NCBI GenBank assembly: GCA_965226235.1
Contig: OZ245335.1
Location: 1,240,001 to 1,304,000, forward strand
Direction of reading: 5' to 3'
From: CAYFZO01 sp965226235
Lineage (GTDB): Bacteria; Pseudomonadota; Gammaproteobacteria; Poriferisulfidales; Oxydemutatoraceae
DNA length: 64,000 bases
Part shown: positions 7,907 through 16,895 of the stretch, one piece after another
Layout of the letters: every line of letters begins with the position of its first letter
Position numbering within the stretch: position 1 is the first letter of the stretch
Program-made: the position numbers and the translations under genes
The notes under the pieces: model-generated
Databases searched by the model: none
What the model was told of the DNA's origin: nothing
Seen by the model: only the letters and a program-made list of their open reading frames with translations

Positions 7907-8251
7907 TTACCCCCCAGCCACTTCAGAAACCATGTTGATCGTATACTTCGGAAGTTCTACCACCAAGTCGTCGTCGGCAACCTTCGCCTGGCAACTCAGC
8001 CTTGAGTCCAGATCGAGCCCCCACGCCTTGTCAAGGTAGTCTTCTTCCTGCTCACTCGGCTCGGGAAGCGAGTCATAACCTTTTCGAACGTAGACGTGGC
8101 ACGTGGTGCAGGCACATGACTTCTCGCAGGCGTGCTCGATGTGAACACCGTGATCCAGTGCCGCATCGCAAATGCTTATACCCGATTCGACCTGGATAAT
8201 CTTCCCTTCGGGGCAAATTTCATCGTGCGGCAAAAATTGTATCCTGGGCAT
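7907..8251 (-). CDS. fdx: ISC-type [2Fe-2S] ferredoxin
   Basis: This ferredoxin supplies electrons to IscU-based cluster assembly. From the ATG at 8251 (MPRIQFLPHDE) it has 114 residues. The four cluster ligands are seen in EHACEKSCACTTCHVYV and in RLSCQAKV, the adrenodoxin-like C-x5-C-x2-C pattern plus a distal Cys. DSLPEPSEQEEDYLDKAWGL is the conserved acidic partner-binding surface (shortened: PEPSEQEEDYLDKAWGL). A start five codons upstream at 8266 would overlap hscA's end and is less likely. It sits between hscA and iscX as in most proteobacteria. Confidence 0.96.
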   Translation of the reverse strand: MPRIQFLPHDEICPEGKIIQVESGISICDAALDHGVHIEHACEKSCACTTCHVYVRKGYDSLPEPSEQEEDYLDKAWGLDLDSRLSCQAKVADDDLVVELPKYTINMVSEVAGG

Positions 8252-8262
8252 GGTCAATCCTG

Positions 8263-10146
8263 TCAAGGTTTGCTGCTGAATTCTTCGACCGTGCGGCCAC
8301 GCGCCACACGTTGAATGCTTCGGTTCATGCGCCTGGCTACATATGTTTCGCTGTGGTGCTCGAGAAATTCGATCGCATCCGCAATCGCATCCGCGTCCCC
8401 GCCATCCAGTGCCTTCAGCAACCTGTCCCGCGCTTTGATTATTGTCTCCATCTCATCCGGCTCAAGCAACTCTTCTCCGTCTGCGGCGAGTGCCGTGTCG
8501 AGCGCTTCAATAGTTCGGTGCGCTTCGACTTCACGTTCCTTCAGACGGCGCAGCCGCATGTCTTCGGCGGCACTTTCCATCGAGTCTTCCAGCATCGCCT
8601 CGATTTCGCTGCCAGACAAACCATACGCAGGATGGACTTCGATCCTGGCCTTGACCCCTTGCGTCATTTCTTCTGCTTCGACTACCAGGAGACCATCGGC
8701 ATCAACCTGGAAACGGACACGGATACGCGCGGCACCTGCGACCAGTGCCGGCAGCCCCTTGAGTTCAAACCGTGCTAATGAACGGCACTCGCTGACCAAC
8801 TCCCGCTCGCCTTGCACAACATGTATCGACATCCCGGTTTGCCCATCCTTGAACGTCGTGAATTCCTGAAACCTTGCCACCGGAATCGCCGTATTCCTGG
8901 GTATGATTTTCTCGACCAACCCCCCCATGGTTTCGATGCCCAGGGACAGGGGCACCACGTCAAGCAGCAACATTTCCCGCTGCGGGGTGTTGCCGACCAG
9001 AACGTTGGCCTGTATCGCGGCACCGACAGCGACCACTCGATCCGGGTCGATGTTGGTAAGCGGCCTGAAGCCAAATACTTCTGCGACGCGGTCGACGACC
9101 AGCGGCATCCTTGTCGAACCACCCACCATGACAACCTGCTTGACTTCCCGCGGCTGCAAATGCGCGTCGTGCAACACTTCGTGGCATACCGACACTACTT
9201 TCTCCAGCAACGGTCCCAGCAACCGATCCAGGTCCCCGCGGTGTAGCCGCTGTTCCCAAGGCTGCCTGCCGGGCAAACCGATCCGGCATGAGATTTCCTC
9301 GACCTCGCTCAGCTTTTCCTTCATCATTCGCGCATACCACAACAATCCACGCAGAGCCGAATGGTCTCCCTCGATGGTGAACGCGCTATCCTCGATCAGG
9401 TATCCGGCAATCAAACGGTCAAAATCATCGCCGCCGAGCGCGGTATCGCCGCCCGTCGCCAACACCTGGAACACGCCGCGTTCCAGCCTGAGCACCGAAA
9501 CATCAAAAGTTCCTCCGCCAAGATCGAACACCACGATCATGCCCTCGTCACCACGATCGAGTCCATAAGCAACCGCCGCCGCAGTCGGCTCGTTCAACAT
9601 GCGCAGCACGTCAAGCCCGGCAAGTCGCGCCGCATCCTTGGTAGCCTGGCGCTGTGCATCGTCAAAATAAGCCGGCACCGTGACGACCACCCCGTCGAGG
9701 GGCGCACCGAAACTGTTCTCGGCCCGTTGCTTGAGCACTTTCAGGATTTCCGACGATACTTCGACCGCGGTTTTCGGTCCCGCCGCAGTTGCGATCCTTG
9801 CCACCGCGCCCTCGGCCTGGACAAACCGATACGGCAGACATCCGCTGAAACCGGCAACCTTCGCTGGCTGGCGCCCCATCAGCCGCTTGACCGATACAAT
9901 CGTGTTCGCAGGGTCCTCCACCGCCGCTTCGAGCGCCTCCTCACCAACGATCACCCTGTTCGGCAGATAACGGACCGCCGATGCCAGCAGGTGCCGGCCT
10001 TGCCGATCCGGCAGGGTCTCGGCTACGCCGCCTTGCACTGTGGCCACCAACGAGTTGGTCGTACCCAGATCGATGCCCGCCGCGTTACACAACCGCCGCG
10101 GTGTCGCTACCCTTCCTCCCGGCTCGCTGATTTGAATCAATGCCAT
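8263..10146 (-). CDS. hscA: Fe-S assembly chaperone HscA (Hsp70 family)
   Basis: HscA is the specialised Hsp70 that, with HscB, releases clusters from IscU by recognising its LPPVK motif. The 627-residue protein has the Hsp70 nucleotide-binding signatures AAGIDLGTTNSLVAT, VFDLGGGTFDVSVLRL and VVMVGGSTRMPLV, then a substrate domain beginning around LLLDVVPLSLGIETMGG. It is close in length to E. coli HscA (616). It follows hscB with a 6-bp gap and precedes fdx. Its place inside the isc operon distinguishes it from DnaK. Confidence 0.97.
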   Translation of the reverse strand: MALIQISEPGGRVATPRRLCNAAGIDLGTTNSLVATVQGGVAETLPDRQGRHLLASAVRYLPNRVIVGEEALEAAVEDPANTIVSVKRLMGRQPAKVAGFSGCLPYRFVQAEGAVARIATAAGPKTAVEVSSEILKVLKQRAENSFGAPLDGVVVTVPAYFDDAQRQATKDAARLAGLDVLRMLNEPTAAAVAYGLDRGDEGMIVVFDLGGGTFDVSVLRLERGVFQVLATGGDTALGGDDFDRLIAGYLIEDSAFTIEGDHSALRGLLWYARMMKEKLSEVEEISCRIGLPGRQPWEQRLHRGDLDRLLGPLLEKVVSVCHEVLHDAHLQPREVKQVVMVGGSTRMPLVVDRVAEVFGFRPLTNIDPDRVVAVGAAIQANVLVGNTPQREMLLLDVVPLSLGIETMGGLVEKIIPRNTAIPVARFQEFTTFKDGQTGMSIHVVQGERELVSECRSLARFELKGLPALVAGAARIRVRFQVDADGLLVVEAEEMTQGVKARIEVHPAYGLSGSEIEAMLEDSMESAAEDMRLRRLKEREVEAHRTIEALDTALAADGEELLEPDEMETIIKARDRLLKALDGGDADAIADAIEFLEHHSETYVARRMNRSIQRVARGRTVEEFSSKP

Positions 10147-10152
10147 GCCTGA

Positions 10153-10710
10153 CTACTTCCCGGCCGATCCGCCCGCGGACAAAGCGGCACGATGCAGACG
10201 GTCGGCGACATCGCTACGAAACTTCTTGATAAACTGCATCCTGCAAACAATATCGCGCGCGTGATCAAGCTCATCGGCAACATAGGCCGCGTTGAATTTT
10301 TCAGACAATTCGCTCATCCGCCTCGATACCTGGACTTTGAGTGCCTGCAACACGCCAACCCTGTCCGTGGCAGTGTCACTGTGCTCAAGCCCCTCCCTTA
10401 GCTCCATCTGCTCCATAAGGAAATCCTGGTCCTGCACGGAGCCGGAGTCGGGATCGAAACGTATCCCCTTCAACTCGAGCAGATAAGCGGCCCGCGCACA
10501 ATCATCGGTCAATACGACATACGCCTGGTTGACCAGCGCCGCACCCTGCTCCGCAAGCCGCTTTTGACGCGTGCCGGCGGTTGCGTGGCGATCAGGATGC
10601 AACAACGACTGAAGTTCGCGATACTTGCCCTCGATACGAGCTGGATCAACCCGGAAGTCCGGCGCGATACCGAACAAATCGAAATAATTGTCGGCTAGAT
10701 CCAGTTGCAT
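10153..10710 (-). CDS. hscB: Fe-S assembly co-chaperone HscB (J-domain protein)
   Basis: HscB delivers IscU to HscA and stimulates its ATPase. The N-terminal J domain begins NYFDLFGIAPDFRVD and carries the HPD motif in LLHPDRHA. The C-terminal helical domain that binds IscU includes DFLMEQMELREGL. The start at 10710 (MQLDLADNYF) gives 185 residues; an open frame extends to 10773 but the added residues have no homology. About 170 bp of apparently non-coding sequence separates it from iscA, more than usual in this operon, so an internal promoter is possible but not visible. Confidence 0.95.
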   Translation of the reverse strand: MQLDLADNYFDLFGIAPDFRVDPARIEGKYRELQSLLHPDRHATAGTRQKRLAEQGAALVNQAYVVLTDDCARAAYLLELKGIRFDPDSGSVQDQDFLMEQMELREGLEHSDTATDRVGVLQALKVQVSRRMSELSEKFNAAYVADELDHARDIVCRMQFIKKFRSDVADRLHRAALSAGGSAGK

Positions 10711-10881
10711 GACATACAGGCGATGCAATGCAAAGACACCCCCCATACTCTTCGATGAGCAGAACCTGACCAAGATGAACCGTACCCTGCGTATACGGCA
10801 TGATGGAAAAACATTTGAACGGCAGGCGATCGCTACCTGAAACAGCCGCTGTCGTCAAGCATCGCCCGCACACATCCTGAT

Positions 10882-11205
10882 TCAGACGCTAAAACTCTCC
10901 CCGCAGCCACACCGGCCTTTTTCGTTGGGATTATTAAAGCTGAACCCTTCATTCAGTCCTTCCCTGGCAAAGTCGAGTTGTGTACCTTCCAGATAAACCA
11001 GGCTTTTTGCATCGACGACCAACTTGACGCCCTTGTCTTCAAAAACCTGATCTCCCGCTTCAAGCCGATCGGCAAATTCGACAGCGTACGCCATACCCGA
11101 ACAGCCGGTGGTACGAACCGCAATGCGCACCCCCAGCCCCTTGCCACGGGCATCAATATAACGCCTGACGCGATCGGCGGCCTCTTCGGTCAACGTGATC
11201 GACAT
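10882..11205 (-). CDS. iscA: A-type Fe-S carrier IscA
   Basis: IscA accepts or delivers [Fe-S] clusters or iron. With the ATG at 11205 (MSITLTEEAADRV) the product has 107 residues, the usual size. The three conserved cysteines are present: TTGCSGMAY and the C-terminal GRCGCGESFSV. It starts about 47 bp after iscU ends. This gene is a useful contrast with the cysteine-free relative near the right end of the window (63237-63563). Confidence 0.97.
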   Translation of the reverse strand: MSITLTEEAADRVRRYIDARGKGLGVRIAVRTTGCSGMAYAVEFADRLEAGDQVFEDKGVKLVVDAKSLVYLEGTQLDFAREGLNEGFSFNNPNEKGRCGCGESFSV

Positions 11206-11252
11206 CCCGCCCTCACTCGTAGAACCGGTACGCGCACTCGACTGCGAAAAGA

Positions 11253-11654
11253 TCAAGCCGACTTTTTATGTAAACCGGCCTGCTTGTTTTCATAGTCTCT
11301 TACCGCTGCCTTGATCGCATCTTCAGCCAATATCGAGCAATGAAGTTTCACGGGCGGCAAAGACAACTCCTCGGCGATCTGGGAGTTTTTTATCTGCCCA
11401 GCCTCGTTCAGGGTCCTGCCACGAACCCACTCGGTAAGCAGACTCGATGAGGCAATGGCCGAGCCACAACCGTAGGTCTTGAATTTTGCGTCCTCAATCA
11501 CACCTTTTTTATTGACCCTGATCTGTAGCTTCATTACATCGCCACATGCAGGAGCACCGACCATCCCGGTGCCTACCCGCGGATCCTCTTTGTCCAAAGA
11601 CCCGACGTTACGCGGGTTTTCATAGTGATCAAGCACTTTTTTTCCGTATGCCAT
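11253..11654 (-). CDS. iscU: Fe-S cluster scaffold IscU
   Basis: IscU is the scaffold on which IscS sulfur and iron are joined. The start at 11654 is backed by a near-ideal ribosome site, TAAGGAGGTA, just upstream. The 133-residue product has the three cluster cysteines in GAPACGDVM, TYGCGSAI and KLHCSILAEDA. The HscA-recognition motif LPPVK lies immediately before the last one. Asp39 after the first Cys (CGD) is conserved. A longer open frame up to 11792 overlaps the iscS 3' end and is not used. Confidence 0.98.
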   Translation of the reverse strand: MAYGKKVLDHYENPRNVGSLDKEDPRVGTGMVGAPACGDVMKLQIRVNKKGVIEDAKFKTYGCGSAIASSSLLTEWVRGRTLNEAGQIKNSQIAEELSLPPVKLHCSILAEDAIKAAVRDYENKQAGLHKKSA

Positions 11655-11700
11655 AATTTTTACCTCCTTATAAAACTTATCCGAGCTGCCTTGGGCCGCC

Positions 11701-12927
11701 TCAATGCGTCGCCCATTCAACCGAATCGAGATCGACGCCCTCTTTGAACATCTCCCACAGCGGCGACAGTTCGCGCAGTTTTTCAACCGCACGCTTGATC
11801 AACGCTACGGCAGTGTCAACATCCTCAATAGTAGTATAGCGACCAATGGAAAACCGAATCGAGCTATGAGCCAACTCGTCGCTTCGGCCAAGCGCCCGCA
11901 GAACATAGCTCGGTTCAAGCGACGCCGACGTGCACGCCGAACCACTGGATACCGCGATGTCCTTGAGTGCCATGATCAATGATTCGCCCTCGACAAAATT
12001 AAAACTGACATTCAGATTGCCCGCCACGCGATGCTCCATCGTCCCGTTCACATAGATTTGTTCGATGTCCCTGAAGCCATTAAACAGCCTGTCGCGCAAA
12101 TACCTGATGCGCTCAATCTCGACCGGCATGACTTCTCTGGCGACACGAAACGCTTCTCCCATCCCTACAATCTGGTGCGTCGGCAAGGTCCCCGAGCGCA
12201 TGCCACGCTCATGCCCGCCGCCATGCATCTGCGCTTCAATACGCACCCTCGGTCTGCGTCGGACGTATAACGCGCCGATGCCTTTGGGACCATAGATTTT
12301 GTGCGCGGAGAAACTCATTAAATCAACTTTCAGCTGACCCAGATCTATAGGCACCTTACCCGCGCTCTGTGCTGCGTCGACGTGAAAAATGATGCCGCGA
12401 TCGCGTGTGATTTCGCCGATGGACTCAATGTCCTGGATGACGCCGATTTCATTGTTGACGTGCATGATGGAAACCAGCACCGTATCATCACGCAGTGCCT
12501 TTTCAAACACGTCCATGGCAAGAAACCCGTCGGAATCCGGGGCAAGGTAAGTCACTTCATAGCCTTCACGCTCCAGTTGCCGGCATGCGTCCAGCACCGC
12601 CTTGTGCTCGGTTTTCAACGTGACGATATGTTTCCCTTTCTTACTGTAGAAATGCGCCGCCCCCTTGATTGCAAGATTGTCCGACTCGGTCGCACCACTG
12701 GTCCAGACGATCTCACGAGGGTCGGCATTCAACAGATCCGCAACGTTTCGGCGCGCTTCCTCGACCATAGACTCCGCATTCCAGCCAAACGCATGACTGC
12801 GTGAGGAAGGATTGCCGAAGGTGCCGTTTATGGTCAGGCATTCAACCATTTTTTCCGCTACCCGCTCATCCACGGGGGTCGTCGAACTGTAATCGAAATA
12901 AATCGGCGGCCGGAACTTTTTATCCAT
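11701..12927 (-). CDS. iscS: Cysteine desulfurase IscS
   Basis: IscS is a PLP enzyme that takes sulfur from cysteine for Fe-S clusters, tRNA thiolation and cofactors. The 408-residue protein shows PIYFDYSSTTPVDERV at the N-terminus, the PLP lysine in SFSAHKIYGPKGIG and the mobile-loop catalytic cysteine in SSGSACTSASLEPS. The C-terminus, EMFKEGVDLDSVEW, is the IscU-contacting tail. It starts 2 bp after the stop of the decayed iscR, so translational coupling to that reading frame is likely. All catalytic residues seem intact. Confidence 0.98.
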   Translation of the reverse strand: MDKKFRPPIYFDYSSTTPVDERVAEKMVECLTINGTFGNPSSRSHAFGWNAESMVEEARRNVADLLNADPREIVWTSGATESDNLAIKGAAHFYSKKGKHIVTLKTEHKAVLDACRQLEREGYEVTYLAPDSDGFLAMDVFEKALRDDTVLVSIMHVNNEIGVIQDIESIGEITRDRGIIFHVDAAQSAGKVPIDLGQLKVDLMSFSAHKIYGPKGIGALYVRRRPRVRIEAQMHGGGHERGMRSGTLPTHQIVGMGEAFRVAREVMPVEIERIRYLRDRLFNGFRDIEQIYVNGTMEHRVAGNLNVSFNFVEGESLIMALKDIAVSSGSACTSASLEPSYVLRALGRSDELAHSSIRFSIGRYTTIEDVDTAVALIKRAVEKLRELSPLWEMFKEGVDLDSVEWATH

Positions 12928-12929
12928 GT

Positions 12930-13157
12930 CTACGCACCGGGAAACTGTGCCCGCGGCAACTGCAAGGCTACGCCGCGGTCACGCGGACCACGCATGGGGT
13001 CGTAACGTAACTTCGCGAAAGATGGGGCCAGGCACGAAACCGGAATCTTCTGGTGAGCAGCAACCTCATCCGGCAGCACCGAACTGTCCTGGCTGTACAG
13101 ACTCAAATCCAGCATCAAAGTAACCGCGTATCGCCCTTTTGCGGTTTGTTTCATCAT
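12930..13157 (-). pseudogene. iscR: Decayed Rrf2-family regulator IscR (DNA-binding half only)
   Basis: IscR normally represses its own isc operon when it holds a [2Fe-2S] cluster. Here 75 residues remain. KGRYAVTLMLDLSLYS matches the IscR N-terminus and a degraded recognition helix follows (VSCLAPSFAKLR where IscR has a YLEQLFSRLR-type helix). A remnant wing MRGPRDRG then leads into unrelated residues and a stop 2 bp before iscS. The three cysteines and the dimerisation helix are absent. A good ribosome site (GAGGGG, 7-nt spacing) precedes the ATG at 13157, so a short peptide could still be made. It might be a minimal regulator, but decay is more likely. Confidence 0.8.
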
Positions 13158-13221
13158 TGTCGTACCCCTCATTAGACCTTTTGCCCTGCAGACAGGGTGG
13201 CAAATCGATCTCTCTACCGCA

Positions 13222-13250
13222 ATGATAGGCCCCTTGGCCATTTCACGCAA
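13222..13250 (-). promoter_or_regulatory. Probable promoter of the isc operon
   Basis: On the minus strand TTGCGT (13250-13245) and TATCAT (13227-13222) are separated by 17 bp, a sigma-70-like layout about 65 bp upstream of the iscR-remnant start. No clear IscR type 1 site was recognised around it. A small CCCTG/CAGGG inverted repeat lies downstream in the leader near 13184-13197. Confidence 0.5.
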
Positions 13251-13394
13251 GTATCCACATAGGACAGGTGCCTCGTCCGCTACCGATCCCAGCTTCCTGT
13301 TCGAGCGACAGGCGGGACACATCGCTTTCGCGATGAAACTCGGTCCTGTAAACCAGCGTAGGCGATCAGGAACCTCGAATGCGACCGGCCAACA

Positions 13395-14225
13395 TTAGTC
13401 GGATCCGGACTCATCGGGCTGCTGCTCGCGCTCAAACGCGCTGACCATGCCGTGCAGAATATTGACCTCGCGCTGGCTCAAGTGGGTACGATTAAACAGC
13501 TTGCGCAACCGCCGCATCAAGGATTTGGATTGACGGTCGGCAAAAAACCGCGTCCGGTGCAAGGCAGATTCAAGATGTATGTAAAACCTTTCGACCTCCT
13601 CCAGGGCCGCGGGCGCATCCGGATCATACTCGGTAACCCGCTTGTCTCTCCCTGACGACGCATCGCCATCTATGCCCCCGACGCCGACCTTGTCGCGCTT
13701 GTCGGCATAACGATCGCTGGCAAGCATATGTTTTCTTATCTCGTACGCTATAACCTGCACCGCGGAAGAGAGATTCAGAGACCGGAACGTCGGATTGCAG
13801 GGAATGCGCACGAGATAGTGGCAAAAGTCCAGTTCCTTGTTTTCAAGGCCCGAACTCTCGCGGCCAAACACCACCGCTGCCTGCCCGCTTTGCATGAACC
13901 TGGCCAACTCTGTCGCCGCTGCCGCAGGCGACAAGCTCGGCCAGCGAATGCGCCGCGGACGCGCACTGGTGCCGATGACCAGACTGCAGTCCGCGATCGC
14001 TTCGGCAAGAGAACCAGCCAGCGATGCTCGCTTCAGCACATCGTCGGCACCCACCGCCATCGCCTCTGCCTCATCGGCGGGGAAGCGGCGAGGGTTGACC
14101 AGGCACAGTTGGTCGAACCCCATCGTTTTCATTGCGCGCGCCGCGCCACCGATATTGCCCGGATGAGTCGGCTCAACCAGCACAAAGCGCACCGCCGGCA
14201 TAGCGAGATCCACATCCTCATTCAT
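13395..14225 (-). CDS. trmJ: tRNA (cytidine/uridine-32-2'-O)-methyltransferase TrmJ
   Basis: TrmJ is a SPOUT methyltransferase that methylates the ribose of residue 32 in certain tRNAs. The N-terminal domain has FVLVEPTHPGNIGGAARAMK (PTHPGNIGGAARAMK core), VFGRESSGLENKEL and RIPCNPTFRSLNLSSAVQV, the knot motifs of the TrmH/TrmJ family. The C-terminal extension of about 100 residues (RFFADRQSKSLMRRLRKLFNR) is typical of TrmJ. It sits just upstream of iscR, as in many gammaproteobacteria, but about 240 bp away and probably transcribed separately. It diverges from suhB. Confidence 0.94.
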   Translation of the reverse strand: MNEDVDLAMPAVRFVLVEPTHPGNIGGAARAMKTMGFDQLCLVNPRRFPADEAEAMAVGADDVLKRASLAGSLAEAIADCSLVIGTSARPRRIRWPSLSPAAAATELARFMQSGQAAVVFGRESSGLENKELDFCHYLVRIPCNPTFRSLNLSSAVQVIAYEIRKHMLASDRYADKRDKVGVGGIDGDASSGRDKRVTEYDPDAPAALEEVERFYIHLESALHRTRFFADRQSKSLMRRLRKLFNRTHLSQREVNILHGMVSAFEREQQPDESGSD

Positions 14226-14339
14226 ATCGGAGGATTATATAAATGTTGAGACCCATCCCTGCTACGTGGCATTTCGATGCTCGGCTGTGCGGACAACGGC
14301 AAACCGTTACAATGCCATCCTGGCATCAACCGCCGCACC

Positions 14340-15143
14340 ATGTCTCCACTATCCGCATTTGCCAATACCGCCGAGAAAGTTGTCCTGGACGCGGGACGCA
14401 TCGCCCTGCAGGACATGAAACGGCTCGACCGGATCAAAGTGATCGACAAGGGTGACAACAACTTCGTCTCGCAAACGGACCTGGTATGTGAAAATGAAAT
14501 CCTGTATCAACTGCGCAAAGCCTATCCGCATCACGCGGTATGGGGCGAGGAAGGCGGGTTGACCGGGGCCGAGGAAGACGAGTATTGCTGGCTCGTCGAC
14601 CCCATCGACGGCACGACCAATTTTATCCGGGGGATTCCTCATTTCGCGGTGTCGCTGGCGCTGCTGAAAAACAACGTGCCTGTGGTTGGCGCCGTTTTCG
14701 ACCCTTGCAAAAATGAATTGTTCATGGCGATACAGGGCAACGGGGCGACGCTGAACCAGCGGCGCATTCGGGTGTCCGAGAAAAAAACCTTCCAGGGCGC
14801 ATTGCTCGGCACCGGTATTCCCTACAGCGCGGACCGCGATATTGATATGTCCCTGCACATATTGAAAGCCATGATTCACAATACCGCCGGCGTCCGCCGC
14901 GCCGGTGCCGCCTCACTCGATCTTGCCTATGTGGCAGCCGGACGTCTGGACGGGTTCTGGGAGTTTCAACTCAAACCCTGGGATATCGCCGCGGGCATCC
15001 TGCTGGTGCAGGAATCCGGTGGGTTGGTCAGCGACATGGCCGGAGAAAAAAGCTACCTGAAGTCAGGTGACACGCTGGCGGCAACCCCCGACCTGGCAAA
15101 AAAAATGCTCGAGCGTATCAATCAGGTAACACCGACAAAGTGA
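14340..15143 (+). CDS. suhB: Inositol-1-monophosphatase family protein SuhB
   Basis: SuhB hydrolyses inositol monophosphate and, in E. coli, also joins the rRNA antitermination complex. The metal-binding motifs are clear: WGEEGG, DPIDGTTNFIRGIPHFAVS (DPIDGTTNF core) and KPWDIAAGILLVQESGG (WDIAAG core). The ATG at 14340 (MSPLSAFANTAEK) gives 267 residues, the standard size; the open frame runs further upstream without homology. It diverges from trmJ, a common arrangement in the group. Whether it acts in antitermination here cannot be read from sequence. Confidence 0.95.
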   Translation: MSPLSAFANTAEKVVLDAGRIALQDMKRLDRIKVIDKGDNNFVSQTDLVCENEILYQLRKAYPHHAVWGEEGGLTGAEEDEYCWLVDPIDGTTNFIRGIPHFAVSLALLKNNVPVVGAVFDPCKNELFMAIQGNGATLNQRRIRVSEKKTFQGALLGTGIPYSADRDIDMSLHILKAMIHNTAGVRRAGAASLDLAYVAAGRLDGFWEFQLKPWDIAAGILLVQESGGLVSDMAGEKSYLKSGDTLAATPDLAKKMLERINQVTPTK

Positions 15144-15277
15144 AACGGCCGTCCTCGCCATCCGCTACCCGGCATTCGCGCCGACCAAGGACTGTCGCCC
15201 GATCCTGTTCCTGTTGACGGGGAGCCGTCCTGCGCGACGCCCCCCCCCTGCGCGACGGATCATAGGCCGCATTGATT

Positions 15278-15976
15278 TCAATATGCGTATTTGCGCAGGA
15301 TGTCGATCACCCGATTGATTGGCGCGTCACGTAGCACGGGGATCGCGGTTCCGCCTTGCCTGGAAGCATGCTCATAGCTGGCCAGCAGTTCCCGCCTGAT
15401 TTCCGAGGGGTATTCAGACAGATCGTGCAACATGTTGCGCTCGACGGTGCCCGAGACCTGGATCTCGCGACTCCCCAGGAAAAAGTATTTGCGTCCATAG
15501 TCGCCAACCTTGAGGCCCTTGAAAAAAACGGAGTAGCGTACATCCGGACAAACCTTGGTCCTGGCATTCACCTCGGCGGCTTTACCGGCGGAGAGGCAGA
15601 ACCTGCGGGTGTATTCGAGCTTCTCCCGGGTTAGTTCCACATCCCAGACCTTGAGGGCTTTTTGCATGAAGGTGCGCTCCTCTTCCTTGCCTCGCCGTTG
15701 TTCTTCCTGGCGCGCGTATTCCTCCTGCGGGTTCCGATAGGGCTGATAAGTGTTTTCTTGCCGGCCCGAGCCGCCGCTGCCTTCGCAGATGGCGGTCACC
15801 TGCTCGCGAGAAAACCCTTTGCTCAGGTAATAATCGACATCATCGCGCGAACAAGCGGCGGATGCCTGGGTCGCGGCAAGGCAGGCAAAGAGGAAGAAGG
15901 AGCCCGGCGAGACCAAGCGATTTCGGTTTTCGATGCACACTGGCTCCCCCGGCTGTTGTTGCTGTTGCTTGGGCAT
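15278..15976 (-). CDS. Secreted protein of unknown function
   Basis: I do not recognise this gene. The product is predicted to be exported: a hydrophobic stretch (PGSFFLFACLAATQASA) ends in a plausible signal peptidase I site before ACSRDDVDYYL. The mature part has a small helical N-terminal unit (DVDYYLSKGFSREQVTAICEG), a Gly/Gln/Glu-rich charged linker and a C-terminal domain with three cysteines. The start is uncertain: ATG at 15976 gives a polar N-terminus with a poly-Gln run (MPKQQQQQ). A GTG about 12 codons further on (VCIENRNR) would give a more normal signal peptide, and the open frame reaches 16111. Convergent with suhB. Confidence 0.65.
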   Translation of the reverse strand: MPKQQQQQPGEPVCIENRNRLVSPGSFFLFACLAATQASAACSRDDVDYYLSKGFSREQVTAICEGSGGSGRQENTYQPYRNPQEEYARQEEQRRGKEEERTFMQKALKVWDVELTREKLEYTRRFCLSAGKAAEVNARTKVCPDVRYSVFFKGLKVGDYGRKYFFLGSREIQVSGTVERNMLHDLSEYPSEIRRELLASYEHASRQGGTAIPVLRDAPINRVIDILRKYAY

Positions 15977-16164
15977 CGGATAACGCACGGTCAGTTTCGA
16001 GTGCCGGATCCAACCGGACCAATCAGCATGGTACCAGCCCTCGCAATCCATTGGAGCAGGTTCCATGAGATGGAGGAAACGACGAATAGACCCCGATACC
16101 CTCTTCCGCACGGCGCTTCATGCAAGTCGACAATAATCAACGCGATTGACCCGGTGGATCTTTC

Positions 16165-16824
16165 CTACAGGTAATTCGCCGCTGTAGTCATTACTTTTGC
16201 CGTCATACGCATCAGCGACTTGACCGGTCGCGGCAACTCCGCTGCTCCGGCTTGCTGAGCCTCCCGCGCGTGTTCGGCCTCGTCGCGTTTGATCTGCTCG
16301 ATAATTGCCAGCGTCGTTCGATCTTTCAGCGGTACCCTGCCAAGGTGTGATTCCAGGTGCTCGACGACCTGATCTTCGGTCTCCTTGATAAAGCCGAGGC
16401 TCCAGCGATCTCCAGCGGCTCCTGCGGCGACCCCGATCGCCAGCGCGCCGAAATACCACATCGGGGCAAACAAACTGGTGCGCCCATCCAACTCATCGAG
16501 ACGCTGCTTACACCACACGAGGTGGTCGATTTCTTCGTGCGCGCTGTTTTTCATGCGATCGACACTCGCGTCGGTGCGCGCGGTCAGCGCCTGCCCCTGG
16601 TACAGGCCCTGGGCAGCCACTTCGCCTGCGTGATTGATTCTCATCAATCGTATCGACTGCTGTCTCTCCGCCACGGACAAGGTGTCGTCTTCAGGCTGCT
16701 CTCCGGGACGCTCACGCGTAGTACCGGCTACGCCGGCCAGGGTTCTCAACGCCTGGTCCAGCACCTCAATGAAAACACCGACAGGGTCAGAGGCAAATGG
16801 TTTTGTACCCGCAGAATCGCGCAT
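16165..16824 (-). CDS. coq7: Ubiquinone biosynthesis hydroxylase Coq7
   Basis: Coq7 is a di-iron monooxygenase that hydroxylates demethoxyubiquinol in ubiquinone synthesis, bound to the inner membrane surface. The 219-residue protein carries ferritin-like helices with the iron ligands: RINHAGEVAAQGLY, HEEIDHLVWC, ETEDQVVEHLESHL and KRDEAEHAREA. The amphipathic central segment FGALAIGVAAGAAGD is typical. It takes the place of the flavin hydroxylase UbiF of E. coli. It lies alone on the minus strand downstream of the glcF-like gene with a 71-bp gap. Confidence 0.94.
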   Translation of the reverse strand: MRDSAGTKPFASDPVGVFIEVLDQALRTLAGVAGTTRERPGEQPEDDTLSVAERQQSIRLMRINHAGEVAAQGLYQGQALTARTDASVDRMKNSAHEEIDHLVWCKQRLDELDGRTSLFAPMWYFGALAIGVAAGAAGDRWSLGFIKETEDQVVEHLESHLGRVPLKDRTTLAIIEQIKRDEAEHAREAQQAGAAELPRPVKSLMRMTAKVMTTAANYL

Positions 16825-16895
16825 GTCAATGGACGGCTATAGTCATCAGAAGGGTTCAACGCAGTTCCAGAAAAGTCTACCGGATTCGGTTCCCA

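Noticed and set aside
15237..15260. Direct repeat cctgcgcgacg around a run of C between suhB and the secreted protein gene
   Set aside because: Short, in a convergent gap, with no hairpin or T-run; no function can be argued.
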